Notes: a model not told the origin generated them from the sequence alone. Shown: positions 9,101 to 15,915, numbered from the stretch's first letter. The stretch is DNA of 52,797 nucleotides from GCA-2861595 sp035525365 (GCA_035525365.1 DATLEK010000032.1:1-52797); one strand, 5' to 3'. Program-made: numbers and translations.

Positions 9101-9417
9101 GTGGGGTCCCCGCCTCGGCGAGGAGCCCGGGGTTGGGGCCCCGGGCGGGGAAAAGGCATGGTCAGCTCGGCTCCGAAGACGGTGGGCAGGCCGACGGCGC
9201 CGGCGGCCTCGGCGAAGCGGACCACGCCGTACATGCCGTCATGGTCGGTGATGGCCAGGGCGGACAGGCCGAGGCGGGCCGCCTCCTCGGCCAGCTCCTC
9301 AGGATGCGACGCACCGTCCAGGAAGCTGAAGTTGGAGTGGCAGTGCAGCTCGGCGTAGGGGGTGGCGCCACCGGAAACAGAGGGTGGCGCCGGCGCCGGC
9401 GGATTGTTCCAGCCCAT
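6121..9417 (-). CDS. dnaE2: error-prone DNA polymerase DnaE2 (Pol III alpha-like), with repeat-derived insertion
   Basis: The protein is 1098 aa. The N-terminal PHP domain starts YAELHCHSNFSFLDGASHPE; the polymerase core has the catalytic aspartates in DGPPDIDIDIEADRREEA; a C-terminal OB-fold (VLVAGVVTHRQRPATA) follows. It matches DnaE2, the mutagenic polymerase that works with ImuA and ImuB in SOS-induced translesion synthesis. Residues about 91-133 between TVFGAELT and HLVVLARG form an extra, low-complexity loop. It is encoded by repeat copies R1-A and R2-1; relatives that I recall have only a short linker here. The ATG is at 9417, with a LexA box 17 bases upstream, so DNA-damage induction is expected. 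The start leaves no clear Shine-Dalgarno. Confidence 0.96.
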   Translation of the reverse strand: MGWNNPPAPAPPSVSGGATPYAELHCHSNFSFLDGASHPEELAEEAARLGLSALAITDHDGMYGVVRFAEAAGAVGLPTVFGAELTMPFPRPGPQPRAPRRGGDPTPARRRLSHSPGDWEYIAGGNHPLCTPESAGEAPAAARQGTPDPDANHLVVLARGPQGYARLCRVISDAHLAGGEKGRPRFSLSALCEAHGNNWLVLTGCRKGAVPRALVEHGPTAGARALADLVACFGRDNVAVELWDHGDPLDSARNDALVELAVRAGVEVVATNNVHYATPARRRLATALAAVRARRSLDEIDGWLPPAGSAHLRSGNEMARRFARYPGAVERAAALGDECAFDLRLVAPKLPDWPVPPGHTEMTWLRQLTLEGAGRRYGPPEAERVKGAYRQIAYELDLIEQLGFAGYFLVVHDIVEFCRRSDIYCQGRGSAANSAACYALGITNADAVALGLLFERFLSPERDGPPDIDIDIEADRREEAIQYVYERYGRERAAQVANVITYRPKSAVRDMAKALGHSPGQQDAWSKQLDHWDPLAPDHSIPATVMALAEEVQGFPRHLGIHSGGMVICDRPVVEVCPVEWGRMAGRTVLQWDKDDCAAVGLVKFDLLGLGMLTVLHDAVDLVGAHHGAEVDLATLPQEDEVYAMLSRADSVGVFQVESRAQMATLPRLRPRCFYDLVVEVALIRPGPIQGGSVHPYLRRRNGDEPVTYLHPLLERSLKKTLGIPLFQEQLMQMAIDVAGFSAADADQLRQAMSAKRSHARMEALRARLYAGMAERGVEGEVADAIWDKLVAFANFGFPESHSVSFAYLVYASAWFKWRYPAAFLAACLNGQPMGFWSPQTLVADARRHGVTVLPPDVNASTARCTMEGQAVRLGIEYVRTIGKELAGRIAEGRPYDGMEDVVRRCGLSQAQVEALATAGAFGCFDLDRRGALWSAGAVSQGGPGRLAGVVTGANAPPLPPMTPLEEAASDLWATGISPTSSPTEFVRPHLDELGVVTAAGLWEAEPGSRVLVAGVVTHRQRPATASGTTFVNLEDETGLINVVCSNGVWARYRQVARSAPALLIRGRLERAEGVINVVADRIEALDLSMATRSRDFR
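9023..9061 (+). repeat. R2 palindromic element, copy 1 (inside dnaE2)
   Basis: Two 18-base arms, GGAGTACATAGGGGGTGG and CCGCCCGCTATGTACTCC, pair with two mismatches around a TTT loop. In the dnaE2 frame it encodes roughly EYIAGGNHPLCTPE. The same element, in the same orientation, recurs at 17128-17174. It lies 20 bases from repeat R1 copy A. Confidence 0.85.
9082..9145 (+). repeat. R1 interspersed repeat, copy A (inside dnaE2)
   Basis: This is a 64-base block whose centre, CCCCGCCTCGGCGAGGAG, is identical in all three copies. By eye it matches copy B (opposite strand) at about 56 of 64 positions, and copy C over about 55 bases. It contains the small perfect stem CCTCG-G-CGAGG. It encodes residues about 91-112 of DnaE2 (PGPQPRAPRRGGDPTPARRR), in frame and without a stop. 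Confidence 0.9.
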
Positions 9418-9433
9418 GCCGCCAACTCTAATA

Positions 9434-9445
9434 GAATGTATGTTC
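9434..9445. promoter_or_regulatory. LexA (SOS) box upstream of dnaE2
   Basis: GAAT-GTAT-GTTC followed by G. This matches the actinobacterial/Bacillus-type LexA operator GAAC-N4-GTTC with one mismatch in the first half. It is 17 bases upstream of the dnaE2 ATG, where repressor would cover the promoter or start. The spacer is the same (GTAT) as in the perfect box before imuA. Confidence 0.75.
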
Positions 9446-9476
9446 GATATGTCTAGCAGAGTGCCCGCCCGCCAGT

Positions 9477-9695
9477 GAGGCAGCCGAACTGCTCAGGTTG
9501 TCCCGTTCCTTCGTGGCGGATGCTCAAACAACGGCGTCATCGCTCCGAGCTGCTGCCACGCAGCCGCACCGCCGGGTTTTCTCGCCGATGCGCCCTCCTG
9601 GCACTTGGTTTCTCAGCTCCTCCGTCCGGGTAGAGCGTCAAGACGGGCGAGCACCTCGTCCCATCTCTCGTGTGCTGCCTCCTGCGGGTGCGTGA
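9477..9695 (+). pseudogene. possible remnant of an excisionase-type helix-turn-helix gene
   Basis: The frame reads SEAAELLRLSRSFVA, very like the first helices of MerR/excisionase-type DNA-binding domains (EAAELLGVSR...). A little later comes PHRRVF, similar to the THRRV wing of the same family. The sequence between and after is not conserved and no convincing start exists. With flanks 9418-9476 and 9696-9730 (which show only the LexA box), this makes up the dnaE2 upstream gap. It could be a chance similarity. Confidence 0.3.
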
Positions 9696-9730
9696 GGATC
9701 TGCATCACCCAGAGAAAGAAGCGCGCCCCC

Positions 9731-10162
9731 ATGGCCACCAAAAGCACCCCCACGACCGAAACCACGGACGAATCCTCGGTGGCGATGGGTGGCACTGCAC
9801 CCACCAATGCTGTGACGGACCGGTGGGTCACCGCCAGTCCGAAGGCCGACGCCACGGACCCGCAGACCCTTCCCCGGGCCGTCGCCGACTCCATGGACAT
9901 CGAGGACGACACACCTGCGCTCGATCCCAACGACGACGCGTCGTCGATAGCGATGGGCGGCATGGCTCCGACCAACGCCGTCACCGACGAGTGGGTCACG
10001 GCCAGCCCGAAGGCCGACGCCACGGACCCCACGACCCTCCCTGGGGCCTTGGCCGACGCCCTTGACGGCACGGACCACTCCGGCGACGCTCCCACGCCTG
10101 ACGGCGGCGGGCAGGTCTTCGACGAGTCCGTCGCAGCCGCCAACCGGCGTTCCGCCCAGTAG
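9731..10162 (+). CDS. unknown acidic protein with two copies of a 42-residue unit
   Basis: The protein is 143 aa from ATG 9731. It contains two near-identical units. Unit 1 (about residues 17-58) includes VAMGGTAPTNAVTDRWVTAS then PKADATDPQTLP; unit 2 (about 73-114) includes IAMGGMAPTNAVTDEWVTAS then PKADATDPTTLP. A Thr/Glu-rich start and a Gly/Asp-rich tail flank them. There is no signal peptide or membrane segment, and I do not recognise the family. It sits between dnaE2 and imuB on the opposite strand, and converges with imuB. The Shine-Dalgarno is weak (GAGAAAGAAG). Conservation of the repeated unit at the protein level argues that it is a real gene. Confidence 0.65.
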   Translation: MATKSTPTTETTDESSVAMGGTAPTNAVTDRWVTASPKADATDPQTLPRAVADSMDIEDDTPALDPNDDASSIAMGGMAPTNAVTDEWVTASPKADATDPTTLPGALADALDGTDHSGDAPTPDGGGQVFDESVAAANRRSAQ

Positions 10163-10172
10163 CAGTACTGCT
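10161..10172. terminator. short perfect palindrome after the two-unit gene
   Basis: AGCAGTACTGCT is a perfect 12-base palindrome that overlaps the TAG stop at 10160-10162. There is no T-tract. It lies between convergent genes and might be a weak terminator or nothing. Confidence 0.2.
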
Positions 10173-10249
10173 CCCGAGGCCCTAGCCCGGTGAATGCAAC
10201 CCGCCTCGCCGGCGCCGAGGAGCGGAGAGTCAAACTCGTCCATCGCAAG

Positions 10250-12082
10250 TCAGTCGTAGGCGGCTTCGGCCCACCAGCGGCCGGACTCGATGAACAGCAG
10301 CCAGGCGGAGCCGTCGGAGGTCAGAACCTGGAACCGGGCCCGCCGGCGATGGGCGGGGCGGTCCCACCAGCGTTCGTCCACCGGCCAGGGTCCGGCCCAC
10401 GCCACCACGTCGGCCCAACTGTTTCGTGGGCCGGCGCCTCGGTTTCGGTCGCCGGCCCAACCGGTTCGTGTGCCGCGTGCCATTCCACTGGAGCCGACCA
10501 GCAGGCGTTCGGGCGCCGCCGTCACGGTGAACCGGCCGGTGACACCGACCGAATGGCCGGCGGCGTCCACCACCTCAGCCGGTTGCGGTTCGGGAAAGAC
10601 GGTGGCCGGCGCCGGCGGGGGCAGGCGCCCCGGCCACGGCGGCTCCGATGGGCGGGACGGCTCACGCACGTCGCCCCACGGCACCAGGGTCACCTGCTCG
10701 GCCGGAGCCCGACCACCATTGGGTATCGCCGTCAGAACCGCCTCGGGTCCGAGCATCCCCTGCACCCGGGCCAGTGCACGCGCCGTCCGGGCCGCGGCCT
10801 CGCCAGTCCCGCCCCAGAAACCGGCTTGGCGCCCGTCGTCGGGCACCACCTGATCGGGGACGAGTCGCAGCAGTGACAGGCCGGCAGTGGGGGTGGGATT
10901 GCCGGCGCCAGCCGTGCCCCCGAGCCACCCGTCGAGCTGCCATCGCACCCGCTCGGCCATCCCCCCCGGGCTCAGGGCCCCCTCTGTGTTGTTTCGCCCG
11001 GCCGGGGCCCCATCCCCGACCTCCTCGCCGAGGCGGGGTCCCCATCCCCGCCCGGCGCCGTCTGTCCGCCACAGGCGGGTGAGGGTTTCGCCGTGTTCGG
11101 TCTCGGCCTCGACGGCGATGCGGGTGCAGGCCAGGCCGAGACGGGCCAAGCGCTGGTGCAGCTCGTCGGCCAGAGCTTTGGCCGCGAAGGCGGCGGTGTC
11201 CACCCGCAGCGCCGGCGGGTCGAGCTCCACCTGGACGGCGAAGTCAGGTGGCGGCACCCGTGCCCGCAACGGACGCTCCTCGATACCCCGGGCCAGGCGG
11301 TGAGCGAGGGCGGCATCGGGCCCGAAGCGGGCCAGCACGTCGGCAGGGGGCAATGCGGCGAAGGCGCCGAGGGTGCGCAGGCCCAACCGCACCAGCAGTC
11401 CGCACAGCTCGGGACGCTCCAGGGTGGCGACGGGGAAGGGAGCCAGAAAAGCCGGCGTCTCCCCCACAGGGACTATGAGACCTCGCCGAGCCGCCAGCCC
11501 CGCGGCGAAAGGGCCGTCAGCGACACCTACCTTGCACTCCACGGGCACACATCCGAGAACCCCGGTGACATCCAGGCCCTGTTCATCCGTCCTACCTCTG
11601 AGTTGGCCAGGTGCCAGGTGAGGCGGCATCGCCGCCTCCACCACAGAGATCATCCGGGCGACCAGCGCCTCGTCGCCACCAAAATAGCGGGACGGTCCCC
11701 GGGTGGCGACGGCGCAGACGCCGGGTCTCAGGATCTCCACTCCGGGAGCCAGGTCCTCCACCGCCGCCACCACCGGCTCGAAGGCCCGGGCATCACGTGC
11801 AGGGTCTTGCTCCAGGACCATCAGGTGCGGGCAGCAGGCCTGGGCCGCCCGCCGGCGTAGGCCCCGTTTCACGCCCTCGGCCCGGGCCGCGGCCGAACAC
11901 GCCACCACCCGGTTGGCCGACACCACGGCAGCGGGAACGCCCGGATCCACACCGGCGGCGACCACCGGCCAGTCGGGCCACCACACCACCAACGTGCGCA
12001 CCGGCCCTCCCACCCCGCCCGCCCCACCGGCCCCTCGCTCCGCGCCTGCCGGTCCGGACTCAGGAATGGCGCAGGCAGTCAC
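10250..12082 (-). CDS. imuB: ImuB, Y-family polymerase-like mutasome subunit
   Basis: The protein is 610 aa. The start RTLVVWWPDWPVVAAG, with VVSANRVVACSAAARAEGVKRG and RPGVCAVATRGPSRYFGGD, is the ImuB form of the Y-family palm. The little-finger part includes VQVELDPPALRVDTAAFAAK. ImuB is a non-catalytic Y-family relative that bridges DnaE2 to the beta clamp. Two segments look extra: residues about 148-181 (APGQLRGRTDEQGLD...), and residues about 340-361 (GRGWGPRLGEEVGDGAPAG) encoded by repeat R1 copy B. The GTG start at 12082 overlaps the imuA stop (GTGA), so the two are co-translated from the LexA-controlled imuA promoter. Confidence 0.93.
   Translation of the reverse strand: MTACAIPESGPAGAERGAGGAGGVGGPVRTLVVWWPDWPVVAAGVDPGVPAAVVSANRVVACSAAARAEGVKRGLRRRAAQACCPHLMVLEQDPARDARAFEPVVAAVEDLAPGVEILRPGVCAVATRGPSRYFGGDEALVARMISVVEAAMPPHLAPGQLRGRTDEQGLDVTGVLGCVPVECKVGVADGPFAAGLAARRGLIVPVGETPAFLAPFPVATLERPELCGLLVRLGLRTLGAFAALPPADVLARFGPDAALAHRLARGIEERPLRARVPPPDFAVQVELDPPALRVDTAAFAAKALADELHQRLARLGLACTRIAVEAETEHGETLTRLWRTDGAGRGWGPRLGEEVGDGAPAGRNNTEGALSPGGMAERVRWQLDGWLGGTAGAGNPTPTAGLSLLRLVPDQVVPDDGRQAGFWGGTGEAAARTARALARVQGMLGPEAVLTAIPNGGRAPAEQVTLVPWGDVREPSRPSEPPWPGRLPPPAPATVFPEPQPAEVVDAAGHSVGVTGRFTVTAAPERLLVGSSGMARGTRTGWAGDRNRGAGPRNSWADVVAWAGPWPVDERWWDRPAHRRRARFQVLTSDGSAWLLFIESGRWWAEAAYD
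11001..11064 (-). repeat. R1 interspersed repeat, copy B (inside imuB, inverted)
   Basis: Read on the minus strand it starts CAGACGGCGCCGGGCGGGGA and contains the invariant centre CCCCGCCTCGGCGAGGAG. It is inverted relative to copies A and C. It therefore encodes a different peptide in ImuB (about residues 340-361), again without a stop codon or frame change. Confidence 0.9.
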
Positions 12083-12801
12083 GCTGGCTCCACCCCTCCG
12101 CCCTCAGCGGGCAACCAAAGCCGGTGCCGGCGGGGTCTTGACGACACCCCCCGTCCCTCGGCCACCACCTCCACCCGGCGAGCCCGCAGATGGCCATGGC
12201 CGGCCTCCAGGCCAACCCATTGACACCCCGGCCCCGGCTGTCCCGGCTGGCCCGACTCGCCCGACTGGCCCGACTGGCCCGACTGGCCCGAAACCGGATC
12301 GGCCACCGACAGGCGGACCTCGGCACCGTCCCAACCTCCCACCACCAGCAACACCGCACCCCGCTCCCGTGCCCGGGCCACAAGCCGGCGGGCATCAGCA
12401 GGCCGCACCCGCTGGCCCCCTCCCACCCCAACCATGACAACGTCCAGGGCGTCGAGCAGGGCCGCCACGACCGCCGGCCAGTCGGGTCCGGGCGCCGGCA
12501 CCATGGCCAGGCGGTCCAGCACCACCCCCATCTCGGCCGCCGCCACCAGGCCCAGAGCCGGCAGACCCACTGCCGCGCACCATGAACCGGCAGCCGACGG
12601 CCCCGCCAGCACAGCCAGCGCCAGTGATGTGGATCCGGTGACGGCGACGGTGGACCCCCGGCGCAGGCCACCTCGAGGAAACAGGCTCTCCAGCGCCGGC
12701 GCCACCGGCAGCAGCCGCTCCCCCGCCAGCGCCCCCGCCACGGCGCCGGGCGTGGATGGGGACCCCGCCTCGGCGAGGAGGCCGGGATTGGGGCGGGCCA
12801 T
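12079..12801 (-). CDS. imuA: ImuA (RecA-like mutasome subunit)
   Basis: The protein is 240 aa. The core ALESLFPRGGLRRGSTVAVTG resembles the RecA/ImuA nucleotide-binding entry, although a full Walker A GKT is missing (GSTSLALA follows). Later strands PDWPAVVAALLDALDVVMVGV and RERGAVLLVVG fit the ImuA-prime proteins of actinobacteria. The start is ATG 12801: the LexA box at 12818 lies in the longer frame's would-be coding region, so longer starts are unlikely. Residues 2-22 are encoded by repeat R1 copy C. A Ser-Gly-Gln repeat lies near residues 175-190. It is coupled to imuB by GTGA. Confidence 0.88.
   Translation of the reverse strand: MARPNPGLLAEAGSPSTPGAVAGALAGERLLPVAPALESLFPRGGLRRGSTVAVTGSTSLALAVLAGPSAAGSWCAAVGLPALGLVAAAEMGVVLDRLAMVPAPGPDWPAVVAALLDALDVVMVGVGGGQRVRPADARRLVARARERGAVLLVVGGWDGAEVRLSVADPVSGQSGQSGQSGESGQPGQPGPGCQWVGLEAGHGHLRARRVEVVAEGRGVSSRPRRHRLWLPAEGGGVEPA
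12238..12296 (+). repeat. 9-base tandem repeat within imuA
   Basis: The unit CGACTGGCC recurs four to five times with small changes. On the minus strand it encodes (Ser-Gly-Gln)n in ImuA. Such short tandem units can change copy number by slippage while keeping the frame. Confidence 0.7.
12737..12796 (+). repeat. R1 interspersed repeat, copy C (N-terminus of imuA)
   Basis: Starts GCCACGGCGCCGGGCGTGGA and contains the invariant CCCCGCCTCGGCGAGGAG. It ends about 5 bases before the imuA ATG, so the repeat encodes almost the whole N-terminal tail (ARPNPGLLAEAGSPSTPGAV). Same strand as copy A but read in a different frame relative to the protein. Confidence 0.9.
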
Positions 12802-12817
12802 GGGACCATCAGTATGC

Positions 12818-12829
12818 GAACGTATGTTC
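12818..12829. promoter_or_regulatory. LexA (SOS) box upstream of imuA
   Basis: GAAC-GTAT-GTTC, a perfect GAAC-N4-GTTC operator. It is 17 bases upstream of the imuA ATG (minus strand) and 63 bases upstream of the small plus-strand gene at 12892, so it may control both. Confidence 0.85.
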
Positions 12830-12891
12830 TCGCCTGTCAACTGGGGCACGCAGGGGAGTTAGTTCAGCCATCATCGGGGTACGCACTGCAA

Positions 12892-13194
12892 ATGACCGAT
12901 CCTCATCTCGAGGACCATCTCGTGGGTCTCGAGCTTCAGCTGGTGGAGCAGGTCGAGCAGCGGGAACGGGCCACTGTCCAGCACCGACCGGAGGACGCCG
13001 CCCGTATCGAAGAGGAGATCGAGGAGCTCACCGAGGAGATGGCTCGCACCGCTGAACAGGTGGCCAAGGCAGACGCCGAGAGCCCTGTCATCGATGCTCC
13101 CGAAGCCGGCACGGTGGCTTTAGGGGAACAGGCCGCGGGCGGCTATGGCCTCGGCCACCCGCTCCAGGGCGATCCCGAAGGCGGCCCGGCGTAG
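12892..13194 (+). CDS. small coiled-coil protein of unknown function
   Basis: The protein is 100 aa from ATG 12892. Residues 5-65 are strongly charged and helical (LEDHLVGLELQLVEQVEQRE; EDAARIEEEIEELTEEMART), as in coiled coils. The tail is Gly/Ala-rich. The last 75 bases overlap the 3' end of the dehydrogenase gene on the other strand, so the true stop region is uncertain. It is divergent from imuA across the perfect LexA box, which would make it a candidate SOS gene. No Shine-Dalgarno is obvious. The family is not recognised. Confidence 0.5.
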   Translation: MTDPHLEDHLVGLELQLVEQVEQRERATVQHRPEDAARIEEEIEELTEEMARTAEQVAKADAESPVIDAPEAGTVALGEQAAGGYGLGHPLQGDPEGGPA

Positions 13195-14370
13195 AGAGAC
13201 TCCCAGCGCCTCGGCCTTGGCCCACACCGAGGTGAAGGCGTCGTCCATTCCCACTCGGAGCCGCGTGGCCACGGTGTCCTCGTCCCAGGCATAGCCCTGC
13301 CGGCTCTGGGCCCACTCGAAGTACGAGGCGGTGACGCCGCCAGCGTTGGCCAGGATGTCGGGCACCACCGCCACGCCCCGCCGCTGCAGCACGGCGTCGC
13401 CCGTCGGCGTGGTGGGACCGTTGGCCGCCTCCACCACCACCTTTGTCCGGAGCGCCTGGGCCACACCCTCGTCGATGGCGCCCGACAGCGCCGCCGGCAC
13501 GACCAGCTCGCACTCGATCGCCCACATGGCGTCCTGACTGATGGCGTCACCACCGTCGAAGCCGACCACCGAGCCTGTCGCGGCGACGTGGTCGGACAGT
13601 GCCGCCACATTCAGGCCGCCGGGGTTGTGTACCGCTCCGCCCACGTCGCTGACCGCCACCACCCGCATACCGGCCGAGGACAGGAGAAAGGCGAGGGGAC
13701 CGCCCACCTTGCCGAAGCCCTGGATGACGGCTCGGCTCCCCACCAGGGGCACGTCGATGGCCGCGAAGATGGCCCGCGCGCACAGCAACACTCCGCTCGA
13801 CGTGGCGCCGGCGTGACCCCGGGTACCCCCCACTGACAACGGCTTTCCCGTCACCACGCCGGGCAGCAGCACGCCCTGCATCATCGACAGGGTGTCCATC
13901 AACCACGCCATCACCCGTCCGTCGGTGTTCACGTCGGGAGCCAGCACGTCCTTGTCGGGGCCGATCAGGGGCGAGACCTCCAGGGCGTAGCGGCGGGTCA
14001 GGTGCTCCAGCTCCCGGAGTGACAGCCGGCTGGGATCGCAGCGCACACCCCCCTTGGCCCCGCCGAAGGGCAGGTTGGTCACCGCCGTCTTGAACGTCAT
14101 GCCGGCGGCCAGCGCGGTGACCTCGAGCACGTCGAGATCAGGGTGGAAGCGCAGGCCCCCCTTGGCCGGCCCCCGGGTGGTGTCGTGGTGCACCCGCCAA
14201 CCCTGGAAGACCTCCACCCTGCCGTCGTCCATCCGCACCGGGACCGCCACCTCCAGCACCCGTCGGGGCGTGCGCAGCATCCGGTGGATATCCGGGTGGA
14301 TCGCCATCAGCTCGGCGGCGTCGTCCAGCCGCTCCAGCACCGCCGCCCATGCGTCCGCCCCCGAGCTCAT
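13120..14370 (-). CDS. Glu/Leu/Phe/Val dehydrogenase (NAD(P)-dependent amino-acid dehydrogenase)
   Basis: The protein is 416 aa, normal for the family. The dimerisation/substrate domain has FQGWRVHHDTTRGPAKGGLR and the catalytic Lys in NLPFGGAKGGVRCDP. The Rossmann domain has VIQGFGKVGGPLAFLL. The acidic residue in DVNTD (APDVNTDGRVMAW) is the usual partner of the catalytic Lys. It catalyses reversible oxidative deamination, most likely of glutamate. Specificity for glutamate versus a branched or aromatic amino acid cannot be decided from sequence alone. ATG start at 14370; the gene stands alone. Confidence 0.93.
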   Translation of the reverse strand: MSSGADAWAAVLERLDDAAELMAIHPDIHRMLRTPRRVLEVAVPVRMDDGRVEVFQGWRVHHDTTRGPAKGGLRFHPDLDVLEVTALAAGMTFKTAVTNLPFGGAKGGVRCDPSRLSLRELEHLTRRYALEVSPLIGPDKDVLAPDVNTDGRVMAWLMDTLSMMQGVLLPGVVTGKPLSVGGTRGHAGATSSGVLLCARAIFAAIDVPLVGSRAVIQGFGKVGGPLAFLLSSAGMRVVAVSDVGGAVHNPGGLNVAALSDHVAATGSVVGFDGGDAISQDAMWAIECELVVPAALSGAIDEGVAQALRTKVVVEAANGPTTPTGDAVLQRRGVAVVPDILANAGGVTASYFEWAQSRQGYAWDEDTVATRLRVGMDDAFTSVWAKAEALGVSLRRAAFGIALERVAEAIAARGLFP

Positions 14371-14407
14371 GGGTTCACATCAACGACCAAGTCACTCGTC
14401 GGGAACC

Positions 14408-14716
14408 TCAAGGGATGCTGGGCTGCACGCCGTCGCGATAGTGGATGAACAACTTCTCGATCATCTCCCGCAAACCATCGGAGCTCACTCCATGGGCAAG
14501 CTCCACCGTGATGGTGTTGGAGTACACGTGCACGGAGATGATCCCGCCCCGCTCGAACAGCCGGAGGGCGAGCACATCGGGCGGGCGATCGCCTTGGGCT
14601 TCCTCTATGGACCTGTACTTCTCGTGGCCCATACCCGTGAGGCTGCGGTTGATGTCGAACCGGACGATCCACGGCTTCGTAGAGGGTTTCTGGACGACTG
14701 TTACGGGCTGGCCCAT
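14408..14716 (-). CDS. Nfu/NifU N-terminal-domain-like small protein
   Basis: The protein is 102 aa. It matches the scaffold-protein Nfu N-terminal domain: IVRFDINRSLTGMGHEKYRS, GDRPPDVLALRLFERGGIIS, then VHVYSNTITVELAHG. The C-terminal CxxC iron-sulfur domain of true Nfu is absent, so iron-sulfur assembly is not implied. ATG start at 14716, 38 bases from the start of the divergent AI-2E gene. The stand-alone form is known in actinobacteria; the role is unknown. Confidence 0.7.
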   Translation of the reverse strand: MGQPVTVVQKPSTKPWIVRFDINRSLTGMGHEKYRSIEEAQGDRPPDVLALRLFERGGIISVHVYSNTITVELAHGVSSDGLREMIEKLFIHYRDGVQPSIP

Positions 14717-14754
14717 GACCGGAGCGACCCTAGCTGCCCGGTACGCTGCCCACG

Positions 14755-15915
14755 ATGCCGCCGGATGCCGCCGCCTCCGAACGGCCGGTCCCGTGGCGCA
14801 CCATCTTCGCGGTAATCGGCTCGGTGGTCGTCACCATCGCCCTCTACAAGATCGTGCTCCAGGTGAGCCGCGTCCTCATCTGGATGATCATCGCCGCCTT
14901 CTTCGCCGTGGTGCTCAGCCCCCCCATCGACTTCCTCGAACGCCGCTGCCGGGTCCGGCGGGGCATCGCCACACTCCTGGTGTTCTTCGTCGGTTTCGGC
15001 GCTCTGTCGGCCTTGATCTATTCCTTCGTCACGCCGATCGTCAGTCAGTCCCAGGAGTTCGTGGACAACTTCCCCCGCTACCTGGAGGATGCCAAGGCCG
15101 GCCGTGGTCCGTTGGGCGGCGTGGTCAAGCGCTACAACCTGGACGAGCGTCTGGAGAACCGCCAGGAGGACATCGACAAGGCACTCACGGCGCTGAGAGA
15201 GAACAGCGTGTCCATCCTCCAGGGCGTGGGCAACGCCGTGGCCGCCACCCTCACCATCGTCGTTCTCACCATCCTGATGTTGCTGTCGGGCCCCAAGATG
15301 CTGCAGGGCGGGCTCGGGGCGCTGTCGCCGCCCACCAGTCAGCGGGTGCGCCTGGTGGCGGCGGACGCGGCCAAGGCCGTCACCGGTTATGTGGCCGGGA
15401 ACCTGCTCATCAGCGTCATCGCCGGCACCGCCAGCTTCACCTTCCTCTTCTTCGCCGGCATCCCCTTCCGGGGCGTCCTCGCCCTGTGGGTCGCCTTTGC
15501 CGACCTGATCCCGCTGGTCGGCGCCACCCTCGGCGCCATCCCCGCCGTGGCCGTGGCCTTCCTCCACTCCACCGGCGCCGGCATCGCCACCGTGGTGTTC
15601 TTCATCCTGTACCAACAGTTCGAGAACCACGTCCTCCAGGTGACGATCATGTCCCGGACGGTCCGCCTCAATCCGCTCGTGGTACTGGGCAGCGTGCTGA
15701 TCGGCGTGGAGCTGTCGGGCCTGCTCGGAGCCCTGCTGGCCATCCCGGCGGCGGGCATGGTGAAAGTGATCGTCCGGGACCTCTACGACACCCGCAGGGG
15801 TCAGCTCAAGCCCGAGCCCACGGTGGGCACGGGTGAGATCCCGATCACAGAGATCGTCGCCGAGGAGGTGGCCAGGGACGACCTGCCCGAGGCCCCGAAA
15901 GAACCGGTCGCCTGA
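14755..15915 (+). CDS. AI-2E family (PerM/TqsA-like) membrane transporter
   Basis: The protein is 386 aa with about eight hydrophobic segments in the AI-2E pattern. There is a pair near the N-terminus (IFAVIGSVVVTIALYKIVL; VLIWMIIAAFFAVVLSPPID), a soluble helical loop, then a cluster of C-terminal helices with the family motif GIPFRGVLALWVAFADLIPLVGATLGAIP and QFENHVLQ. Members export small molecules or act as sodium/proton antiporters; the substrate is not predictable. The stop TGA is immediately followed by the GTG of the ornithine cyclodeaminase gene, so an operon is likely. Confidence 0.9.
   Translation: MPPDAAASERPVPWRTIFAVIGSVVVTIALYKIVLQVSRVLIWMIIAAFFAVVLSPPIDFLERRCRVRRGIATLLVFFVGFGALSALIYSFVTPIVSQSQEFVDNFPRYLEDAKAGRGPLGGVVKRYNLDERLENRQEDIDKALTALRENSVSILQGVGNAVAATLTIVVLTILMLLSGPKMLQGGLGALSPPTSQRVRLVAADAAKAVTGYVAGNLLISVIAGTASFTFLFFAGIPFRGVLALWVAFADLIPLVGATLGAIPAVAVAFLHSTGAGIATVVFFILYQQFENHVLQVTIMSRTVRLNPLVVLGSVLIGVELSGLLGALLAIPAAGMVKVIVRDLYDTRRGQLKPEPTVGTGEIPITEIVAEEVARDDLPEAPKEPVA

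Noticed and set aside
12238..12296. Short tandem units as a CRISPR array
   Set aside because: Units are 9 bases with no spacers and lie inside imuA coding sequence. No repeat-spacer array was seen anywhere in the window.
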